Virus record (IMG/VR): IMGVR_UViG_3300006853_000185
Location: 1-26,447 of that record
Direction: 5' to 3' (one strand)
DNA from: a virus
DNA length: 26,447 bases
Of this stretch, positions 21,073 through 26,447 are shown one piece after another (position 1 is the first letter of the stretch; each line of letters begins with the position of its first letter). The position numbers and the translations under genes are program-made. A model generated the notes under the pieces. That model saw only the letters and a list, made by a program, of their open reading frames with translations. It was not told the DNA's origin and did no database searches.

Positions 21073-22290
21073 CTACAGCAGGGTCGGCGCGGGAATCGGT
21101 AGGATCCAGTGGCCGCCGTCGATCGTGAACTGCTGCTCATTACGCATGATTGAACCGGCGTAGTTCCACGCGAGTAGCAGGTAGGTGTCAGTAATCTCAT
21201 GATCGACGACGGTCTGGTTGTAGATCTTTATTCCCGTTCCCGGAATGTAGCGCTCCTGCTTCGCTTCAGTCGTATCGGTGACGTAGCGTAGCAGCTCACC
21301 GTCGATGCCACAGAAGTTAAGCAGCGTCGTCGCCTTGGCCGGCGCGCCGTATCCAACAACTGCGTGACCGGCGTCACGTTCGTCAAGCAGCAGCTGCAGA
21401 AGCCGTTGTTTGAGCCGCTCAGCACGCCCCTGGAGCCCGAGGTAGACGTTCGTGTCCGTTAACCAGGCTTCAGAGCTGACGACGCTGGAGACTCGTCTAG
21501 AGACCTGACTCTGCCGGCGCAGCTTGACACGCAACGAGCCACCCTGTCGGTCAGTAAGCTGCGCGTCAACGACGTACAAGCCGTGGTTACGCGCCGCAGA
21601 GCGCAGACTGGTCAGCGAGAAGAAGTTGCGATGCTCGTGGTAGACCAGGTCGAACGCGTTATTGAGGATCAAGTCAGGTAGGTACTGCACCTCGACATAC
21701 ACGGTACCCTTGAACGCCAGCAACTCATCGATACCGGCGAAGACGTCAGAGACGCTCTCGACGTGCGCCAAGACATGGTTCGCGATGATGACGTCTGCGG
21801 GCCCGTGCTGCGCGTGAATCTCGTGTGCCAGGTTGCGGCCGAATGGCTTGACGACCGTCTCGACGCCGCGCTGCGCGGCGACCTCAGCCGGTCCGTCAGC
21901 TGGATCAACTCCAATGACACGCCAGCCCGCGCGCAAGAGCAAGTGTGAGAAATCACCGTCGTTTGACCCGATCTCAACTACGAGCGGCTTGCGTGCCAGT
22001 CCGCTGTCGCTTAGATTCCACTCGTTAAGAACGTCGCTGGCGTAGCGCGCATGATAGAGCGACAGCGGCTTGGATGCACTTGAGTAGAACGAGTAGCCCG
22101 AGCCGAATAGGTCCGGCACCACCTCGAGCAGCTGAACCAGGTGGCAGCCGGCGCAGACCGCCAGCTGCAGCGGGTAGTGCGTCACCGTCTCGTTGTCCTT
22201 GGTGTAGTTGTCCGCGATCGGCGACAGTCCCAAGTCAAGAACCAGGCGCAAGTCGTCGTAGTTGCACGCGCTGCAGCGCGTTCTCTTCAT
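21073..22290 (-). CDS. Sugar C-methyltransferase-type protein (zinc-binding, SAM-dependent)
   Basis: A 405-residue three-part protein: an N-terminal zinc module with CSAC (6-9) and a second CAGC pair in LGLSPIADNYT context, a central SAM domain with VVEIGSNDGDFS, and a C-terminal domain with GYGAPAKATTLLNFCGI. This order (Methyltransf_13 / SAM / Methyltransf_14) is that of NDP-sugar C-methyltransferases of antibiotic deoxysugar pathways and related modification clusters. The ATG at 22290 overlaps the upstream stop (ATGA) and is preferred to GTG 22302. It suggests the phage glycan carries a branched or methylated sugar. Confidence 0.87.
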   Translation of the reverse strand: MKRTRCSACNYDDLRLVLDLGLSPIADNYTKDNETVTHYPLQLAVCAGCHLVQLLEVVPDLFGSGYSFYSSASKPLSLYHARYASDVLNEWNLSDSGLARKPLVVEIGSNDGDFSHLLLRAGWRVIGVDPADGPAEVAAQRGVETVVKPFGRNLAHEIHAQHGPADVIIANHVLAHVESVSDVFAGIDELLAFKGTVYVEVQYLPDLILNNAFDLVYHEHRNFFSLTSLRSAARNHGLYVVDAQLTDRQGGSLRVKLRRQSQVSRRVSSVVSSEAWLTDTNVYLGLQGRAERLKQRLLQLLLDERDAGHAVVGYGAPAKATTLLNFCGIDGELLRYVTDTTEAKQERYIPGTGIKIYNQTVVDHEITDTYLLLAWNYAGSIMRNEQQFTIDGGHWILPIPAPTLL

Positions 22291-22910
22291 CGTTGTCCCC
22301 ACTTCGAGTTGAAGATCTCCTCGGCACGCAGCCGCATCTCGTGAGATTTCTCGGTCTTATAGCCGAAGGTCGTATGATGATAAGTGTCGATGTCAGCGAC
22401 GTAGACCCGCTTGCCGGCGTGCCTTGCCTCGAGACAGACGTCATCGTAGCCGTGAAATTCATAGCGTTCATCGAAGCGCAGCTCCTGAATCGCCCACGGC
22501 GAGAACACCATAAATGATCCCTCAACGATGTCGACGTCTCCCGCAGACCGGTCACCAAAGTGAAGAAGTGCGCTGTCGGTCGACTGGTGACCGATCGGGT
22601 CGACGTCCCACCAGTTAAGTGACGGTCCGCCCCCGGCGACACCGATGATTGCGATTTGCGGATCTGCCGCAAAGACGGAGATAATCATCGGTTCTGTCAA
22701 CGGATCAGTCATCTCGAGGTCATCGTGAAGTAGAACGACGGCATCCAAGTCATAGACTCGAAAGCCGTCTAGAATCGCGTTATACGCCACCGAGATCGAA
22801 ATCTGGTTAAACGCCGTTAGGACCGGTTGATTCTTTGGGATCCGCGGCTCGACGTACCGGTGAAACTTGTCCCACGTGCCGACGCAGCAGCCGTAGCCGA
22901 TCTTCACCAT
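22287..22910 (-). CDS. Glycosyltransferase, StrF-like/GT2 superfamily
   Basis: 207 residues from ATG 22910. The acidic motif VLLHDDLEM, AGGG and a WDVDPIGHQ segment, then FDERYEFHGYDDVCLEARHAG, follow the streptomycin-biosynthesis StrF-like glycosyltransferase layout, where an early HxD-type motif binds the donor. It ends with FNSKWGQR, like the next gene upstream (FALKWGRR). It overlaps the C-methyltransferase gene by 4 nt. The GTG at 22925 is a possible earlier start. Substrates are unknown. Confidence 0.75.
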   Translation of the reverse strand: MVKIGYGCCVGTWDKFHRYVEPRIPKNQPVLTAFNQISISVAYNAILDGFRVYDLDAVVLLHDDLEMTDPLTEPMIISVFAADPQIAIIGVAGGGPSLNWWDVDPIGHQSTDSALLHFGDRSAGDVDIVEGSFMVFSPWAIQELRFDERYEFHGYDDVCLEARHAGKRVYVADIDTYHHTTFGYKTEKSHEMRLRAEEIFNSKWGQR

Positions 22911-23611
22911 GGCCGCCGTCCCCACTTAAGCGCGAACGTCTCACCGTCGCGGCCGGCCTGCTCAGCGAGTGCGCCGCACGTCGTCGAGTTGGCTAGCGTG
23001 TTGAGCGGCGCCTCGCCCGGTAGCATCAGAACGCCGCCGGCTTGGATCGCTTGCCACTCAAAGTCAGTGTCGCCCCACCACCAGTGCATCTTCTCGTCGG
23101 CGCGCAGACCAAGCTCGCCGCGAACAACGAACGCCCACGGACACATACGAGTCATGATGTTGCCGTCGATCTGCGTCTTTAGGTGTGACATGCCGGCAGT
23201 CGTTTGTGTGTACGTGCACGCGATCGCGGGAACGTTCAGATGCTTTAGCGACTCCGTCGTCCGAAACAGCGCTCCAGCAACGTTGTCATACCAATTGGCG
23301 GGCAGTGATGTGTCGTCATTGAGGACCGCGACATCCCACAGCTTTTCACCAAACGCCTTGACGGTCATCTCGATGACGTTAAACGCCGTGTTCCACATCT
23401 TATAGAGGTGAGGCGGCTGCTCGTCATCACGGTGAACGATCGTCTTGACGTCCGGAACCTGCATACGCAGCCACAGCGAAGACAGAGGTAGGTCACTGGC
23501 ATTGTCGATAACGTAGACGAAGTCGACCTGGCCGGCTAGCTGGCGCAGCAGCGAGATCAGCTGTTCGTGACGGTTACGTGTTGGGATAATCGCGTATCGG
23601 GGGACTCTCAC
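22904..23611 (-). CDS. GT-A glycosyltransferase, family 2 type
   Basis: 235 residues. AIIPTRNRHEQL begins the nucleotide-binding fold, YVIDNASD is the usual second strand, VLNDDTSLP the metal-binding acidic motif, and MHWWWGDTDFEWQAIQAGG the later catalytic Asp region, all typical of GT2-like enzymes. GTG start. It is the first gene of the glycan cassette, 28 nt behind the tail gene at 23640, so it probably shares the late tail transcript. It overlaps the next glycosyltransferase by 7 nt. Confidence 0.82.
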   Translation of the reverse strand: MRVPRYAIIPTRNRHEQLISLLRQLAGQVDFVYVIDNASDLPLSSLWLRMQVPDVKTIVHRDDEQPPHLYKMWNTAFNVIEMTVKAFGEKLWDVAVLNDDTSLPANWYDNVAGALFRTTESLKHLNVPAIACTYTQTTAGMSHLKTQIDGNIMTRMCPWAFVVRGELGLRADEKMHWWWGDTDFEWQAIQAGGVLMLPGEAPLNTLANSTTCGALAEQAGRDGETFALKWGRRPW

Positions 23612-23639
23612 CGGCCTACCGTATCACGCGAAGGGGTCG

Positions 23640-24320
23640 CTACGGCGTCTCGGTGATCGTGCACGTGATGACGTCGAAGGTGTCGATGTTAACGTTACCG
23701 GCACCGAGAAACTTACGAAAGCGCAACGTGCACTCGTAGACGCCGGCCGCGAAGTCCGCTGGCAGGTGAAACGCGGCCCCGACGTTCAGATGCTGCAGCG
23801 CGGTGTTATATATCATGTGTGTCGTCGTGTAGTCGGTACCGTCGATCTGGATCGCGCCCTCGACGCCGATGCCGTTAGCGCTAACGTACGCTGCCATGTT
23901 GTGATTGACGTGGATCCGACTTGACGTGTAGTACTTGACGAACCGGATCGTGGCCGGCGCGGCGCTGACCAGGACATCGTGAAACGCCGTGTCACCAAAA
24001 GCCTGCGCATCAGGAGCGATGTATGTCGACTCCTGCGACGGACCGGGTCCGCGGCTGAGGTTGTTGACGACGTAGTTTAGGTTTGGTGGCACCGACTGCA
24101 CCATTACCCGGTCGCCCGAAGCCGCCGTACCGGTGAGCAGCGTCGCCGGAACGATGACAACTGAGCTTCCCTCAAAGCCCTCACCGTCAAACTGGATCAT
24201 AAGTGACGTGCTTTCACCGGTGACTACCGTCGCCGGCCGAAGCTGCCACATCTCACCGCGATAGGACGGTGTCGTCTGCAGCGCGGCTACGCTCTCGGCG
24301 AGAACCAGGGGTGTCGTCAC
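23640..24320 (-). CDS. Putative virion/minor tail protein
   Basis: 226 residues from GTG 24320, which overlaps the upstream stop (4 nt) and has GGAGGG about 8 bases before it. A longer frame to 24410 would read through the end of the previous gene out of phase. The sequence is beta-rich, with frequent Thr/Val/Asn and few charged helices. No signature domain was found. Its position directly after the tail hub-like gene and in the late direction suggests a minor tail or receptor-binding-associated protein; this is inference. Confidence 0.65.
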   Translation of the reverse strand: MTTPLVLAESVAALQTTPSYRGEMWQLRPATVVTGESTSLMIQFDGEGFEGSSVVIVPATLLTGTAASGDRVMVQSVPPNLNYVVNNLSRGPGPSQESTYIAPDAQAFGDTAFHDVLVSAAPATIRFVKYYTSSRIHVNHNMAAYVSANGIGVEGAIQIDGTDYTTTHMIYNTALQHLNVGAAFHLPADFAAGVYECTLRFRKFLGAGNVNIDTFDVITCTITETP

Positions 24321-25393
24321 AAGAACGCCCTCCGTAGGGTATGACGCATCGGTTGAGTGACGTCGAGCGGCAACGTCCAGGCGATCTCCTGCCAGAGGGC
24401 GCTCTGCCACCGGATGACGTCGTACGAGTCATGACGTGGATCCGGCAGCGTCTCCAGCTCAACCTGCTGAAAGAGCGTCTGCGTCTGTACGAGTTGCTGC
24501 GCGATCGCCGCGGCCTGACTACGTGTGGTAACCTGGCGTGTCGTCACCTCAGATACGATAAAACCGCGGTTAGCGATCGAGTGCGGCGCCGAGCTGGGAA
24601 CGTCAGCCGACGCGATGACGGCTTCATCAAACACAGCGGCGCCGTTTCCGATAACGACGAACCGGTTAGGCGCGTTGATTAAGTTGTCGCTCTCGATGAT
24701 CTGGTCACGTATCACGTAGCCACCGGCATCGAAGTCAAAGTTCGGAATCTCGTGCGCGGGATCGAATGTGCGTCGCAGTTGAAGCACCGAGCTGTTATCG
24801 AACCACGGTGATAGGTAGTCTCCGTCGACGGCAAGCTGGTCAAGTACCTGTCCGCCGCGTGTGCCGGCAGCCCATGATCCCAGTGTCGTAAACTCTGACG
24901 GACCGGCGATGTAGAAGGCGATGGGATACTGTAACAAAAAGCGCGTCAGTGCGGCCGACGCAACCTCACCGGTAAGCGAGTTGGCGCCGAACGCGTTCGG
25001 AATCTGCTGGTCAATGATGAATCCCTCGTCGTAGAACGAGGCGACCGACTGGTTGCCGCCGCTCAGCCGAAACCGCGCCCAGTCGGACGGGACGTACCGT
25101 CCGAGCGGAAACTCCTCCCCCTTGATGACCATAAAAAGCTGCAGACGTGACGAGATGCTGTTGAACGCGGCCGTGTCAGCGGCGTCAAGGGTAACGCCGC
25201 TGAGGGTACGCTTGATCGTTGTCAGCGTGTTGTGCTGCAGAGACGCCCCCTGGTTGATGACCGGATGTATCTCACGCGTGTAACCGGTCACCGCGTCTAC
25301 GAGCTCATAGCGTAGCGTCGCTGACCGCTGGCCAACGTACGTCGCGCCGTCAAGGTGAGCGTTAGCTCTCGTTCGTGGGAATCTGCTCAACAT
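24317..25393 (-). CDS. Minor tail protein, baseplate/tail-hub-like
   Basis: 358 residues. The first ~110 show a beta-rich layer (ATLRYELVDAVTGYTREIHPVI, GVTLDAADTAAFN), followed by a hub-like middle (DGDYLSPWFDN, YVIRDQIIESDNLINAPNRFVVIGN). A closing VELETLPDPRHDSYDVI segment is characteristic of siphovirus tail hub proteins (XkdQ/gp27-like domains). It overlaps the membrane protein gene upstream by 32 nt and the next gene by 4 nt. ATG start with GCGGGTGA before it. Structural role is likely; exact position in the tip is not certain. Confidence 0.72.
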   Translation of the reverse strand: MLSRFPRTRANAHLDGATYVGQRSATLRYELVDAVTGYTREIHPVINQGASLQHNTLTTIKRTLSGVTLDAADTAAFNSISSRLQLFMVIKGEEFPLGRYVPSDWARFRLSGGNQSVASFYDEGFIIDQQIPNAFGANSLTGEVASAALTRFLLQYPIAFYIAGPSEFTTLGSWAAGTRGGQVLDQLAVDGDYLSPWFDNSSVLQLRRTFDPAHEIPNFDFDAGGYVIRDQIIESDNLINAPNRFVVIGNGAAVFDEAVIASADVPSSAPHSIANRGFIVSEVTTRQVTTRSQAAAIAQQLVQTQTLFQQVELETLPDPRHDSYDVIRWQSALWQEIAWTLPLDVTQPMRHTLRRAFL

Positions 25394-25613
25394 TCACCCG
25401 CTTCGTGCGATGCAGCTCGGTCAGCAGCAAACTCTGTGTCAGGTACAAACACAGCAGTGACCATACACAGATAAACGAGATCAACGGATCTGTGAACCGC
25501 TTGTCGAATACCGCGGCGCTCCAGACCGTAGCCGTCACAACTAGGACGACGAGCGCCGTCGGCGCCAAGATCATCAATACGTTAGCCAGTCCGTCACGTA
25601 CTCTCAGTTTCAC
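25362..25613 (-). CDS. Two-helix membrane protein between tail genes
   Basis: 83 residues with two hydrophobic helices (about 11-35, VLMILAPTALVVLVVTATVW, and about 44-66, ISFICVWSLLCLYLTQSLLL) and polar ends. The GTG start has a strong GGGGAGG 8 bases upstream. Its last 32 nt overlap the ATG of the tail hub-like gene. A membrane protein in the middle of tail genes is uncommon. It could be a second holin-like protein, a membrane-acting entry factor or superinfection-exclusion protein. No family was recognised. Confidence 0.72.
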   Translation of the reverse strand: MKLRVRDGLANVLMILAPTALVVLVVTATVWSAAVFDKRFTDPLISFICVWSLLCLYLTQSLLLTELHRTKRVNVEQIPTNES

Positions 25614-25649
25614 CTCACTTACCTCCCCTTAGCGTGATTTGTCATAGTA

Positions 25650-26447
25650 TCACGCCGGATCAAACGGACTGGCTGTGTCCGTCGTCTGTATGACCTCGAT
25701 CTCCGCGAGGTAGATCGTCCGGTCACCCTGAACGACGCCGTCCGGTACGATGACCGTTGCGAACCAGCGGTTGCCCAGTTCGTCGCGGACGCAGACGTAG
25801 TCCAAGTCGGCCCACGCCAAGTCACGCAGCTGACGGAAGTTCGCTAGACTCGGCAGCGCGATCGCCGCGTTGTTGACCAGTATCGTGCGCTTGAAACGCT
25901 CACCGCCGCGTTCAAGCGGTCGCACCGCCATGAAGAAGTCTCGGCCGAACAGCCGTTGCAGCGAGACGGTGTCAGCCTCGGGGAAGCTGAACAGCTCGGC
26001 CGGCCGGTTCTCCCACTGCATAACATATGCCAGGCTGGCGGCCACGCTCGCGTTGCTGGTGAAGATAAGTACCGAGTTACCCGCTCCGGGCGCGTTGAGC
26101 GTGACACCCGGTGCCGGGATCGTTCCCGAGCCAGTTACCCAGGGTCCCGCAAAGTCCAGGACGTTCAGCGTCCGGATCCGGTACAGGCTGAGTACACCGA
26201 CGCGCGCCTCAAAGTCGCTGAAAGCCGTGACTAGCGGATCTGTAGACAGCATGACCGTCTGCCAATCGGTGAGAGCGTCGGACCGCTGGATCTCCAGCGC
26301 CGTAACCGACGTATTCACAGGAGTAGCGATGATCTCAGCTTCACCATGCAGAGTCCACACCCGGCCGGCGGCGTCAGTGAAGGTCGTTGTACCGGCAGCC
26401 TGCAGCCTGAAGTCCGGGTTAGCCACCGCTGAGCCGGCGATGCCGTT
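25650..26447 (-). CDS. Minor tail protein, 5' end cut by window edge
   Basis: The frame stays open to the right edge of the window. A GTG at 26426 could start it (MANPDFRL), but seven in-frame codons before it are also open, so the real N-terminus is probably outside. The visible 265 codons are beta-rich with repeated Ig/FnIII-like strand patterns (TWSLxxG, VLSLYRIRTLNV) and end in FDPA. Direction and neighbours place it in the tail module. Function beyond a structural tail protein is not supported. Confidence 0.7.
   Translation of the reverse strand, partial: NGIAGSAVANPDFRLQAAGTTTFTDAAGRVWTLHGEAEIIATPVNTSVTALEIQRSDALTDWQTVMLSTDPLVTAFSDFEARVGVLSLYRIRTLNVLDFAGPWVTGSGTIPAPGVTLNAPGAGNSVLIFTSNASVAASLAYVMQWENRPAELFSFPEADTVSLQRLFGRDFFMAVRPLERGGERFKRTILVNNAAIALPSLANFRQLRDLAWADLDYVCVRDELGNRWFATVIVPDGVVQGDRTIYLAEIEVIQTTDTASPFDPA

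Noticed and set aside
24321-24410. Longer start for the virion protein at 23640-24320
   Set aside because: It overlaps the end of the hub-like gene out of frame; GTG 24320 has GGAGGG and a 4-nt coupled overlap.
25619-25645. Eight-codon frame MTNHAKGR on the minus strand before the membrane gene
   Set aside because: Too short and it coincides with the ribosome site of the next gene; a leader peptide cannot be supported.

Overview
This window looks like part of the genome of a tailed phage (probably a siphovirus) that infects a GC-rich actinobacterium. The reasons are very dense packing with 1-20 nt gene overlaps, heavy GTG start usage, GAGAGG-type ribosome sites, a WhiB-family regulator, a family A DNA polymerase, a Cas4-like nuclease with a Sak4-like ATPase, an amidase endolysin and tail genes. 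No integrase, immunity repressor, tRNA gene or CRISPR array was seen, so lifestyle cannot be judged from this piece. The exact host genus cannot be read from the sequence.

Layout. Positions 26-9484 (+): nucleotide and replication genes. These are a P-loop dNMP kinase fused to a uracil-DNA-glycosylase-like domain, a ThyA-family pyrimidine C5 transferase, a dCMP deaminase, a family A DNA polymerase, a small PnuC-like membrane protein, a RuvC-like resolvase, a SNF2 helicase, a Cas4-like nuclease, a Sak4-like ATPase and an SSB-like protein, with several small proteins between them. Positions 9555-13844 (+): a GT-B-like glycosyltransferase, a sugar nucleotidyltransferase, a small membrane protein, an all-alpha dUTPase/dCTPase and a cytosine-C5 DNA methyltransferase carrying a C-terminal winged helix. 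Positions 13857-15337 (+): a lysis cassette with an amidase between two holin-like membrane proteins. A terminator followed directly by a promoter (15353-15415) opens a separate unit, 15454-18127 (+), of small Cys-rich proteins, a DUF932 protein and a WhiB protein. A hairpin (18148-18186) separates it from the convergent minus-strand unit. That unit runs from tail genes (26447 down to 23640) into a glycan cassette (23611 down to 18204) of five glycosyltransferases and two SAM methyltransferases, one of the sugar C-methyltransferase type.

How it may fit together. The ThyA homolog has Asp (residue 182) where thymidylate synthases have the uracil-selecting Asn. In this superfamily that change is the hallmark of dCMP-using enzymes such as T4 dCMP hydroxymethylase. 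With the dUTPase/dCTPase, the kinase/glycosylase-fold fusion, a glycosyltransferase and a sugar-activating enzyme in the same transcription direction, the early region could make a modified, possibly glycosylated, cytosine in phage DNA. This is an inference. Conventional dTTP synthesis from dCMP/dUTP is the simpler alternative. The minus-strand glycan cassette lies directly behind the tail genes, which fits virion glycosylation better than DNA modification. The phage may therefore carry two separate glycosylation systems.
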